A stretch of DNA of 64,000 bases from Bacteriovoracaceae bacterium (GTDB lineage: Bacteria > Bdellovibrionota > Bacteriovoracia > Bacteriovoracales > Bacteriovoracaceae), in the NCBI GenBank assembly GCA_019752535.1, contig JAIEMA010000032.1:41441-105440 (forward strand). The letters run 5' to 3'. Positions 1 through 7,235 of the stretch are shown in pieces. The position numbers were made by a program, and so were the translations under genes. The notes under the pieces were generated by a model. It was given only the letters and a program-made list of their open reading frames with translations, made no database searches and was not told where the DNA came from. Position 1 is the stretch's first letter. Every line of letters starts with the position of its first letter.

Positions 1-498
1 GAACAGTATGTCGAGCAACTGGTCACTCATCACGTCTCGGGGCGCTTAAAGGTCGCTCCAGAGCATACGGAAGATCATGTCTTAAAGGTGATGAGAAAGC
101 CGAGCTTTGAGTATTTCCAAATTTTCAAAAAGAAGTTTGAAGAGATCTCAAAGAAGAAGGGAATTCGTCAGGAGATCATTCCTTATTTCATCTCTTCACA
201 TCCTGGCTGCAAACCTGAGGATATGGCACAACTGGCGGCAAAAACGATGAAACTCGGTTATAAGCTTGAGCAAGTTCAAGACTTCACGCCAACGCCTATG
301 ACAGTAGCAACTGAAATCTATTACTCAGGCTTTCACCCTTACACCTTGAAACCAGTAGAAACGGCCATCACTTTGGATGATAAAACAAAACAGCGAACGT
401 TTTTCTTTTGGTATAAAGCTGAGAATAAGAATTTCATCAGGAATTATCTAGCTAAGCATAAATTGCTCGATCTCTCGAAGCAACTCTTCGGCGCTTAA
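1..498 (+). CDS. YgiQ family radical SAM protein, C-terminal part (5' end outside window)
   Basis: The reading frame is open from base 1, so the gene starts upstream of the window; the ATG near base 91 is internal. The visible 165 residues begin with the end of a radical SAM barrel (GRLKVAPEHT, VMRKPSFE) and continue through the YgiQ-type C-terminal region (ISSHPGC, VQDFTPTPMT, YYSGFHPYT). YgiQ proteins are uncharacterised cytosolic radical SAM enzymes. The CX3CX2C cluster would lie in the missing part and cannot be checked. The stop is followed by 58 bp of spacer before the next gene on the same strand. The family call rests on several collinear motifs. Confidence 0.85.
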   Translation, partial: EQYVEQLVTHHVSGRLKVAPEHTEDHVLKVMRKPSFEYFQIFKKKFEEISKKKGIRQEIIPYFISSHPGCKPEDMAQLAAKTMKLGYKLEQVQDFTPTPMTVATEIYYSGFHPYTLKPVETAITLDDKTKQRTFFFWYKAENKNFIRNYLAKHKLLDLSKQLFGA

Positions 499-556
499 GA
501 TCCCCCTTATTTCTTCGATACGTCTGTCATAAATGTTTTCATCAAGGAGATGATCT

Positions 557-835
557 ATGGCCAAGAAAAATTGGACGGCACAAGTTTATGTGAAGTGGAA
601 CAAGCAAGCACCAGTTTGGGAAAATTGGAAGTGGCTTAGTAAGTGGAAAGAAGTGAAGTGGGCCGCCAGTACTATGGGTGATTGGGATATGGTCATGTGG
701 GTTGATGTTCAAACTCCAGAAGAGTTAGAGAAATTTGTTCACGATAAATTGTGGGCAAAAAAATGGGTTGAGAATACAAAATCAACTTGGACGAAGGAAG
801 TTTGGTCTGCCTGGGATAATAAGAAAGCGGCTTAA
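557..835 (+). CDS. Tryptophan-rich small protein resembling a stand-alone Lrp/AsnC RAM domain
   Basis: A 92-residue cytosolic protein with 14 Trp (about 15%). The ATG is preceded by AAGGAG at the right spacing. Its pattern (VxW near the start, then STMGDWDMVMWVDV, TPEELEKFVHDKL, WVENTKSTW) follows the RAM ligand-binding fold of Lrp/AsnC regulators: a beta strand, the G-D-x-D turn, a helix with EELExFV, then V-x-x-T-x-T. No helix-turn-helix is present, so it resembles the stand-alone RAM proteins. Many positions that are usually Gly or another hydrophobic residue are Trp. Ligand and function are unknown. A perfect 12-bp hairpin follows the stop. The fold call is moderate; the composition is certain. 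Confidence 0.7.
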   Translation: MAKKNWTAQVYVKWNKQAPVWENWKWLSKWKEVKWAASTMGDWDMVMWVDVQTPEELEKFVHDKLWAKKWVENTKSTWTKEVWSAWDNKKAA

Positions 836-847
836 TTTTCAAATTAA

Positions 848-879
848 AAGGCCAAAAGAGTAAATCATCTTTTGGCCTT
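848..879. terminator. Bidirectional intrinsic terminator between convergent genes
   Basis: A perfect 12-bp inverted repeat (AAGGCCAAAAGA / TCTTTTGGCCTT) with an 8-nt loop lies between a plus-strand stop at 835 and a minus-strand stop at 887. Read on the minus strand it is followed by a T-rich stretch (TTTTAATTT). The minus-strand gene is therefore the better served, but the stem can act for both. Confidence 0.8.
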
Positions 880-886
880 CACTTAT

Positions 887-1342
887 TTATTGGCAGTTCA
901 CAGTATCATTGATGGGTTGACCAAAAGCTTGACCCGAAACAACTTGGCTAAGAGTGTTTCCACTTTTTGATACAGTCATATTCACATTGGCAATTTCTTG
1001 ACCTTGAATAGAAGAACTTGTCTTCAATACAAGAGCATTACCAACGCAGCTGGCTTGAGTTGAAGTGACAATCACTAAACCTGATTGAGAATCAGTTTCT
1101 GAAATTGTGCGAACCTGACCATCAGCAATCACTGAGTCAGAGCTGCGCTCTTGAGTTTCATCATCAGTTGAAGTCAAAGAATATACCGTCGCGCCATTCA
1201 CAACAGATTGTGTGACAACAACATCACTTGAACCTTCAGTCGCGCCTGTTGTTGAACGACAGACAGTGTATGAGCCAGTGAGGTTAGGGCAAGCAAAGGC
1301 AGAAGTAGAAATGAAAGCAATAAGAGCAAGAGTTGAACGCAT
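887..1342 (-). CDS. Hypothetical exported protein
   Basis: A 151-residue protein when started at the ATG at 1342, which has AAGGAG upstream; a longer reading to 1399 adds 19 residues before the signal peptide and has no such site. Residues 1-17 form a Sec signal peptide ending in SAFA, followed by Cys. The mature part is rich in Ser and Thr with alternating hydrophobic residues, so probably beta-structured, and ends VNCQ. The paired cysteines suggest periplasmic disulfides. I do not recognise the family. It lies downstream of the ArsC-like gene on the same strand. Confidence 0.7.
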   Translation of the reverse strand: MRSTLALIAFISTSAFACPNLTGSYTVCRSTTGATEGSSDVVVTQSVVNGATVYSLTSTDDETQERSSDSVIADGQVRTISETDSQSGLVIVTSTQASCVGNALVLKTSSSIQGQEIANVNMTVSKSGNTLSQVVSGQAFGQPINDTVNCQ

Positions 1343-1399
1343 TGGATTCTCCTTGAATTGAATAGGGGACATCCTTGCAAGCCGGATTAGCAGTGTCAA

Positions 1400-1768
1400 C
1401 TAAAGCCTAATATTACAAAGCTCTTTAAGGATTCTCTCGGGCCTTGCACCCATGATGAGAACCTCAAAGTTTTCATCTTCAACGATTGGTCGCTCTAGTA
1501 CATGATAATGCTTCCTAAGCCATTCCATGCGCTCTAAAGGCTCAAGGCGCATGAACATGCGCTCGGATTTCTTCCAAAGTGTGCTGCGACCATTGATGGG
1601 ATAATCTTGATCAAGATATTGCGCCCAACGATTCAAACGATCGTCTTCGGGCGGATTGTCGCGATAATCATAAAATGTATGAGGGACTTCGAAATCATTC
1701 AACACTTGGAGCAGCTTCTCCATGTCGTTTTCTTTCTTCACACCCCAAACGTGTAAGTGTTCGGCCAT
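1400..1768 (-). CDS. ArsC/Spx/YffB-like thioredoxin-fold protein lacking the catalytic cysteine
   Basis: A 122-residue protein with the ArsC-family layout: N-terminal strand (HVWGVKK), helix, DYRDNPPEDD after the second strand, a central WKKSER region where the family often has KR(S/G), then RPIVEDENFEVLIMGARPERI, the cis-Pro segment and closing motif. In true arsenate reductases the first loop carries the catalytic Cys (CGTCKKA-type); here it reads GVKKEND with no Cys, so reductase activity is unlikely. The only Cys is near the C-terminus. It starts 2 nt after the stop of the upstream exported-protein gene, so the two are probably co-transcribed. Role unknown; a binding or regulatory function is possible. 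Confidence 0.7.
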   Translation of the reverse strand: MAEHLHVWGVKKENDMEKLLQVLNDFEVPHTFYDYRDNPPEDDRLNRWAQYLDQDYPINGRSTLWKKSERMFMRLEPLERMEWLRKHYHVLERPIVEDENFEVLIMGARPERILKELCNIRL

Positions 1769-1770
1769 AG

Positions 1771-2241
1771 CTAGTTTTGTACCGGTGTCAGCATTACTTG
1801 TACACCCACAACTAATCTTTCTAAGTGAGTGGCATCCGGAAGAGCATTCTCTAAATCACGCATGGCGACTGCATCAGACTCTAAAGCGTTAAACGCTTCT
1901 CGCACAGTCGGCTGCTTCACCTCAGCGACTTCTTTTACGTCGCCCTTAATCATTTCTTTTTGAAGTTCAATCAACTCATCGGCCGCTTGCGGGGCCCAAG
2001 ATCGGCTCAGGCCTTCCATCAATGTCGTACCGACAATAACCCAGCCCACAAATGAGGTACTCAGTCCTGTATAAGTTAAATAAGGCACGGCCAGGTAGCC
2101 CACGGTCATGACAAGTGTGCCTGACATGATTCTTGGAGTCGGCTGCTTAGGTACATAGCGCTCGATTGAAGCCGGTAAGATACCAGAAGCATGCACACTC
2201 AGAGAGCTCAATAAAATAAGGGCCGTGAGAATTCGTTTCAT
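1771..2241 (-). CDS. Hypothetical exported or membrane protein
   Basis: A 156-residue protein with an N-terminal signal sequence (MKRILTALILLSSLSVHA) and a hydrophobic stretch around residues 38-75 that could form one or two membrane segments. A charged, helix-prone C-terminal half follows. The start has AAGGA about 8 nt upstream. It is followed directly by the ArsC-like gene. No recognisable family. Confidence 0.65.
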   Translation of the reverse strand: MKRILTALILLSSLSVHASGILPASIERYVPKQPTPRIMSGTLVMTVGYLAVPYLTYTGLSTSFVGWVIVGTTLMEGLSRSWAPQAADELIELQKEMIKGDVKEVAEVKQPTVREAFNALESDAVAMRDLENALPDATHLERLVVGVQVMLTPVQN

Positions 2242-2322
2242 AAGCTTAATCCTTGTTATGGGCAGATGATTAAGCTTAGTCCGATTTTAGATAGGGGAGT
2301 CTATTTGAGTAAAAATTACGTA

Positions 2323-3855
2323 TTAGTTCTGGGGCGGCTCTCTAAGCCTTTGAAAAAAGTAAATCTCAAGAAGCTGATCTTTCTTTTTATCATTAATAGC
2401 GACCTCATGCTTAAGCCACCCCAAAGGGAGATAGCTAAAAGTCGTCCGTAGTTTGAGAGACATATCCCTCAACTCATCGGGGGTGGGTGTATAGTTTGAG
2501 CGGTTTTTCTCAACCAGAATCTCAAACTCTTCATTGCAATGACCGGTATAAGTGAGAAGGTCCTTTTTAGGCCCGCATGAAAGAAAACTGGTCACGAGAT
2601 CAAAACCCGTCTCAGTATCGCCAAACAATAAAAGATCATAAGACTCATCGGCCCGAAGTTGCGTCAGTGAGACGATAGGCATGGGAGTCATATTTACTTT
2701 AAGTCCGCAAAGTTCCAGCTGCCTCACCAGCTCAGTAGCAACAACTTCAGGCTCTGGCATATAAGGGCGAGGCTCTTTAGGATAAATGAGATTGAGCTTT
2801 GGAATGGTCTTCGACTTAAAGTGGGCTTGTGAACTGGCTCTTTGAGGGATATGCGGGGGATATTTTGAATAATAAAATCGATCTGTAACAGGCAATATAT
2901 TTTTTGCTTCAGTGATACTTTCAAGATTCGATTTTTTGATTAAAGAGTTGGGATCAAGACAATGAATGAGATGAGAGCGAGTGGTTTTGTCTTTGAGTTC
3001 ATGGTTATTGTTATTCACTAAGAGATGAGACACTGAGGGGGATGGCATCTCAGAATTGTACCAGTTGCTCAAAGTGCGAAGTTCTTTCTTCACAAGAGCT
3101 GACGGAGAGTTTACCCAATCACACATTTTGCTTTTAATCTTTTCGATAAGTCTTTCATCCACGGGCTCAGAGATGAAGCGTATGCCGAATTTTTGAGGCG
3201 CTTGATGATAGCGAGGATTCGCGACCAGTTCAAAGCTTGAGGCGTGAGTCTGTGAAAAAATTTGCCATGGACCAGTTCCAATTGGCATAAGGTTTAAGAG
3301 CTCAATCTTCCCCTTTGATTTGAGGAATTCATAATACTCAAGCGAATAGATGGCCCCTGCGACATTAGAAATTTTGAGGTCAAATTTCGGGTGAGGGATT
3401 TTAAGCTTAAACTTAACAGTGGAATCATCAACAGCTTCCACTGATTTCAAAAAAGCGGCTAAGTGCTGATCAAAGTAATCAAAGGTGAATTCCTCATCCT
3501 TAGCATAATCACCTGTGCGCATTTGACGATTGAAGCTATAAACCACATCCTTGGCGTTCATCAAACGAGTGGGTTTAAAAATGGCATTACGATGAAAGGC
3601 AATATTTTTCTTTAAGGTCACAGTCCATTCGTCATTGGCCGGATTACTTTCTATCTTTTCAGCGAGAAGTGGTTTTGTATCAGCACCTGAAATTGAGAAT
3701 AGAGGCTCATAAATAGCATAGAAAAGTTGATGTGAAGTGGCGTCGTTTGAAGAGACGATGTCATACGTTTTCACATTGTCTTTGTTACAAATTTGAACTG
3801 TCTCAACTTGAGCTAAGGCAATATGAAAAAATAAATTTAAAACTAAAAATATCAT
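2323..3855 (-). CDS. Extracellular solute-binding protein family 5 (oligopeptide/dipeptide type)
   Basis: A 510-residue periplasmic protein with a short signal peptide (about residues 1-15, ending ALA). The family-5 binding-protein pattern is clear: YEPLF, LLAEKIESN, WTVTLKKNIAFH, AKDVVYSFNRQ, then TVKFKLKIPHPKF and the GTGPW motif. These proteins normally deliver peptides or similar solutes to an ABC permease. No permease or ATPase gene is adjacent, so it is an orphan receptor here. The ATG lies just after the menB stop, suggesting translational coupling, with no convincing Shine-Dalgarno sequence. The substrate cannot be told from sequence. Confidence 0.8.
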   Translation of the reverse strand: MIFLVLNLFFHIALAQVETVQICNKDNVKTYDIVSSNDATSHQLFYAIYEPLFSISGADTKPLLAEKIESNPANDEWTVTLKKNIAFHRNAIFKPTRLMNAKDVVYSFNRQMRTGDYAKDEEFTFDYFDQHLAAFLKSVEAVDDSTVKFKLKIPHPKFDLKISNVAGAIYSLEYYEFLKSKGKIELLNLMPIGTGPWQIFSQTHASSFELVANPRYHQAPQKFGIRFISEPVDERLIEKIKSKMCDWVNSPSALVKKELRTLSNWYNSEMPSPSVSHLLVNNNNHELKDKTTRSHLIHCLDPNSLIKKSNLESITEAKNILPVTDRFYYSKYPPHIPQRASSQAHFKSKTIPKLNLIYPKEPRPYMPEPEVVATELVRQLELCGLKVNMTPMPIVSLTQLRADESYDLLLFGDTETGFDLVTSFLSCGPKKDLLTYTGHCNEEFEILVEKNRSNYTPTPDELRDMSLKLRTTFSYLPLGWLKHEVAINDKKKDQLLEIYFFQRLREPPQN

Positions 3856-3858
3856 AAT

Positions 3859-4746
3859 TTAGTACAACCAAGGATATTGATCGAACTCTGGATCACGCTT
3901 CTCTAAGAAAGCTTTTCGTCCTTCGGCCGCTTCTTCCGTCCCGTAAGCAAGACGAGTGGCTTCACCAGCAAAGATTTGTTGTCCAACAAGACCGTCATCC
4001 GCAAGATTAAATCCAAACTTAAGCATTTTAATAGCTGTGGGAGATTTTGAACAAATCATCTCCGCCCATTCAAGCGCGACCTTTTCTAAGTCTGCATGAG
4101 GGACCACTTTATTGACCATCCCCATATCAAAGGCTTCTTGAGCAGAGTAGTTGAGGCCTAGGAAGAAAATTTCACGCGCTCTTTTTTGTCCACACTGTCT
4201 AGCGAGATAAGCTGAGCCATAACCCGAATCAAATGAAGCGACATCGGGATCAGTTTGTTTAAAGATCGCATGCTCTTTTGAAGCGATCGTCATGTCACAA
4301 ACCACATGCAGTGAGTGTCCCCCACCTACGGCCCAACCTGGAACAACGGCGATGACAACTTTTGGCATAAAGCGAATCATGCGCTGAACTTCTAAAATAT
4401 GAAGTCGTCCATGTCCAGCACGGGAATATTTCGAAGAGGAGTACTCATACCCTTGCTTGCCACGCACTCGCTGATCGCCTCCTGAACAAAACGCCCAGCC
4501 TCCATCTTTCGGTGAGGGGCCATTTCCTGTAAGGAGAACGACGCCGACATCATTTTGTTGGTGAGTCCACTCAAGGGCCGTAAGGAGTTCATCCACTGTC
4601 TGAGGGCGAAAGGCATTTCTCACTTCTGGGCGATGGAAGGCGATACGGACCGCTCCTGTGTTCTTGGCCCTATGGAGTGTAATATCTTCAAACTGAAACT
4701 CTGGAACTTCACTCCATTGAGAAGAATCAAAAAGTGGTGAAATCAT
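3859..4746 (-). CDS. menB: 1,4-dihydroxy-2-naphthoyl-CoA synthase
   Basis: A 295-residue crotonase-fold enzyme that closes the second ring of menaquinone by cyclising o-succinylbenzoyl-CoA. Family motifs are present in order: RPEVRNAFRPQTVDEL, GWAFCSGGDQRVRG (oxyanion loop), the long active-site loop YEYSSSKYSRAGHGRLH, VVPGWAVGGGHSLHVVCD, DPDVASFDSGYGSAYLARQ, and the C-terminal FLEKRDPEFDQYPW. Length is normal for bacterial MenB. No other men gene is in the window. It implies menaquinone-based respiration. The solute-binding protein gene follows 3 bp downstream, probably on the same transcript. Confidence 0.95.
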   Translation of the reverse strand: MISPLFDSSQWSEVPEFQFEDITLHRAKNTGAVRIAFHRPEVRNAFRPQTVDELLTALEWTHQQNDVGVVLLTGNGPSPKDGGWAFCSGGDQRVRGKQGYEYSSSKYSRAGHGRLHILEVQRMIRFMPKVVIAVVPGWAVGGGHSLHVVCDMTIASKEHAIFKQTDPDVASFDSGYGSAYLARQCGQKRAREIFFLGLNYSAQEAFDMGMVNKVVPHADLEKVALEWAEMICSKSPTAIKMLKFGFNLADDGLVGQQIFAGEATRLAYGTEEAAEGRKAFLEKRDPEFDQYPWLY

Positions 4747-4878
4747 ACATACTCCCTAGGAACGTAAATATTAGATATTTCAGGGCATACTCTAGTCTGG
4801 CAAAATCTTAACAATTCCAAGGCTAGACGTCTATGCGTCATAGGGGTATTAAAGCGCCATAAACCTCAAGGAGTCCTT

Positions 4879-5331
4879 ATGAAATTTGCTTTTTTAGCTC
4901 TCGTTCTTTCATTTTCAGCTTTAGCAGAGACAACTTGTTTTGTGCGCACTGTTGAATTGAATACAAAAGAAGTCACTATGGCCCAAGAGCTTTGCTTTGG
5001 AGATGTTGAACTTAATTTAGACGTATTCGGCACAAGCAAAGCGACAATTCGTTTTTCAAACGACGGTCTTCGCGCTTTGAAGGTTGTGGATCTCAAAAAT
5101 GGTACTGATCTTGGTAACGGTTCAATGGCCTTCAATTTTGTCGCCGATTCTCATACGAATGGTGGGTTTTGCTCTGAAATGTGGCAGGCCGATGCGATTG
5201 CGACTTTAGTTGTTAAGCGTGATGGAACTTCGGCTTATGTCGCCGCCGTCAATGGTGAGGTCTCTTACAGCTATGACATGTGTCACTCAAGCATGCGCAC
5301 TCAGCAAGAACTCTCTTTCGAAAAACGTTAA
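4879..5331 (+). CDS. Hypothetical exported protein
   Basis: A 150-residue protein with a clean Sec signal peptide (residues 1-16, ending LALA/AE region) and AAGGAG 5 nt before the ATG. The mature part has four Cys (ETTCFV, QELCFG, GGFCSE, YDMCHS), suited to two disulfides, and is predicted mostly beta. Its stop interlocks with the stop of the convergent gene (TTAA shared), and a terminator hairpin for this gene lies inside that neighbour. No known family. Confidence 0.7.
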   Translation: MKFAFLALVLSFSALAETTCFVRTVELNTKEVTMAQELCFGDVELNLDVFGTSKATIRFSNDGLRALKVVDLKNGTDLGNGSMAFNFVADSHTNGGFCSEMWQADAIATLVVKRDGTSAYVAAVNGEVSYSYDMCHSSMRTQQELSFEKR

Positions 5332-6095
5332 GGCTTTTGGTAGGGATGGAAGAGGTATTTCTCTTCTGTCCCTTTTAACGGATCTAGGAACCATTCTCCC
5401 TTCGCCCAATTACTGCCCCAAACTTCCCAAGACCATGGTGGCTTAGCAGAACCCATCCCAAAGAGAATCCATTTTGACCCGCCAAAGTGAGCGGGGTATT
5501 GCTGGTCTTTGAATTTAAACTGGCCAGCAAAGAGATTTGATTTCCTCTGCTCCCAAATTTCATCCAGCGAACGAAGTTCATATTGGAAAGGGACATAGGT
5601 TTTATGATTGGCTTCAAAGTGCGACTGCTGGGCCGGATGAATGCCATGGCCCTGGCTCTCAATCATGACATGCACACCATTGGGCTTCTCTTGAGTAGAG
5701 AGTCTGTTGTGGGCCAAAGCCTCAAGGCGCAAGAGAGTGTCAGGCTTTTCAATGACCACTCTCATGCCTTCAAAATCATTTTCATGACAGTGAACCCAAA
5801 AACACAATCCGGAGTAATCTCGTGGAAAGAAAAAAGAGTAAGTAATAAAAAAGTGTTTTTCGGATTCAATCACAGACCAATAAACAGTAGGGGGATGAGG
5901 AAATTTTTTTAAGTTCTCCCAATTATTCTCTGCAATCCAATCGCCATCGTAATCCACGCGCGTGAATTCATCAGCGACCGGCTCACTTCCAATACCTTGG
6001 GTTACGATAGGAGCAAATTTCTTTGCCAGCTCGAGGTACTGGGGCTGGGCCCATGCAAGAGAGCTCCAGAGAAACAATAAAATAAACTTGGCCAT
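5328..6095 (-). CDS. Hypothetical exported protein, Vps62-like repeat pattern
   Basis: A 255-residue protein with signal peptide MAKFILLFLWSSLAWA and AGGAT before the ATG. The start of the mature part (FAPIV, then DYDGDW, NWENL, TVYWSVIESEKHFFITYSFFFPRD, HENDFEGM) resembles secreted bacterial proteins with a Vps62-type fold. It is rich in Trp, His and aromatic residues. There is no obvious catalytic motif beyond clustered His and Asp (HCHENDFEG, SQGHGIHPAQ). It overlaps the convergent gene by 4 bp. Function unknown; the fold match is only suggestive. Confidence 0.6.
   Translation of the reverse strand: MAKFILLFLWSSLAWAQPQYLELAKKFAPIVTQGIGSEPVADEFTRVDYDGDWIAENNWENLKKFPHPPTVYWSVIESEKHFFITYSFFFPRDYSGLCFWVHCHENDFEGMRVVIEKPDTLLRLEALAHNRLSTQEKPNGVHVMIESQGHGIHPAQQSHFEANHKTYVPFQYELRSLDEIWEQRKSNLFAGQFKFKDQQYPAHFGGSKWILFGMGSAKPPWSWEVWGSNWAKGEWFLDPLKGTEEKYLFHPYQKP
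5342..5373 (+). terminator. Intrinsic terminator embedded in the opposing gene
   Basis: A 13-bp stem (left arm 5342-5354, right arm 5361-5373, two G-T wobbles) with a 6-nt loop is followed by TTTT on the plus strand. It begins 10 nt after the plus-strand stop at 5331 and lies wholly inside the 3' coding end of the minus-strand gene 5328-6095. It is therefore both terminator and coding sequence. Confidence 0.6.
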
Positions 6096-6222
6096 AATTG
6101 ATCCTAGGCCATTGATCTCAATCCTGCAAAATCATAGATCTAGCAATATCTTCAAAAGACCGATGAATTTGCTCCAGGTTTTAGGGGTTATAGACGATAA
6201 GCCTCTGTCACAATGGAGATCT

Positions 6223-7224
6223 ATGTTGTTTAAGCGCAAATCATCTGAAGATTTACCCCCTCTTCCCGAGCTCTCTATTGTCGACGAGGAGAGTTGGGTC
6301 TCACGGCAAGATAAAAAAGTGTCTGGGTTATGGGATGGACTTGGCTTTGCCATCTTTAGACGTTTCGTAAATGCCTGTCTGCATGGCTACTATGTTTATA
6401 CTCGTAACAGTGGTGGCCTTTATGTGGGAGCGGCCACTTTTTTCGGGCTTCTCTCCATCATTCCGCTTATGACTGGAGCCGCTTTTCTGCTTGGATTCTT
6501 TCAAGGCGATGCTCTCGGCGCTCACGAAAGATTTTTCTCAGAACTTCAAATTCTTATGCCCTCAACTTCTCAGAAAATTGTCTCAGAAGTGGGAGCTCTT
6601 ACTCGCTCGCAAATTAATCATACTCCATTGAGTTTTCTCAATTTGGCCCTCTTCCTTTGGGCGACCAAAGGCTTCTTTAGTACTCTGGTTTCTGGACTCA
6701 TGAAAGTGACGAACTCAAAAGTGGTAGGCGGCATATTCATGGGTACTCTTCGCGCTGTGATTACTATTGTCGCTTTTTGTGGACTGATGATGTTTAGTCT
6801 TGAATTGGGTGAGCGGGGTCTTATTTTTAAATGGCTCAGCCAATCTCTTCCCCAGGGTTATTTTTTAGCTGATGCGCTGGTTTATCTGGCGAGATGGCAG
6901 ATTCTCACCATTACCGCCAATATTCTTGTCGTCAGTATGCTTTATCAATGGTTGCTGCGTACTCCGCTTTTTGCTTGTATTGAAGGAGCGGCCGCTTTTG
7001 TCAGCGGATTTTTGGCCCTTAAAAGTTTTTATTGGATCTATCTTCACTACTACGAGGCCAATACGACTGCGATGTTTGGTGGTTTTGCTCCGATGGTTGT
7101 AGGAGTATTGTGGGGCTATTTTGCTTTGACTGCTTTTTTTATGGGAGCCTGCGTGGCAGCACTCCCAAAACAAAAACCACTTCTAGCAACAATTCCGAAA
7201 GTGCCTAACTCGTGGGATGACTAA
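6223..7224 (+). CDS. YihY/BrkB family inner-membrane protein
   Basis: A 333-residue integral membrane protein. I chose the ATG at 6223 because GGAG lies 5 nt upstream; the frame extends further but would run antisense through the divergent exported-protein gene. After a charged N-terminus of about 50 residues comes the YihY/BrkB pattern: YTRNSGGLYVGAATFFGLLSIIPL, then about six hydrophobic segments, and FGGFAPMVVGVLWGYFALTAFFMGA near the end. The family was once annotated as ribonuclease BN, which is incorrect; its function is unclear, possibly transport. The stop lies in a hairpin loop shared with the convergent hydroxylase gene. Confidence 0.85.
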   Translation: MLFKRKSSEDLPPLPELSIVDEESWVSRQDKKVSGLWDGLGFAIFRRFVNACLHGYYVYTRNSGGLYVGAATFFGLLSIIPLMTGAAFLLGFFQGDALGAHERFFSELQILMPSTSQKIVSEVGALTRSQINHTPLSFLNLALFLWATKGFFSTLVSGLMKVTNSKVVGGIFMGTLRAVITIVAFCGLMMFSLELGERGLIFKWLSQSLPQGYFLADALVYLARWQILTITANILVVSMLYQWLLRTPLFACIEGAAAFVSGFLALKSFYWIYLHYYEANTTAMFGGFAPMVVGVLWGYFALTAFFMGACVAALPKQKPLLATIPKVPNSWDD

Positions 7225-7235
7225 ATCATCCCACG
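7211..7235. terminator. Hairpin enclosing both convergent stop codons
   Basis: A perfect 10-bp inverted repeat (CGTGGGATGA / TCATCCCACG) encloses a 5-nt loop, CTAAA. The loop holds the plus-strand TAA (7222-7224) and the minus-strand TAG (7221-7223). There is no strong T tract on either side, so termination strength is uncertain. The symmetric position suggests a shared 3'-end element. Confidence 0.5.

Noticed and set aside
5962..6222. Extended N-terminus of the YihY/BrkB gene
   Set aside because: It would run antisense through the signal-peptide end of the divergent gene; the ATG at 6223 has a proper ribosome-binding site and keeps all family motifs.
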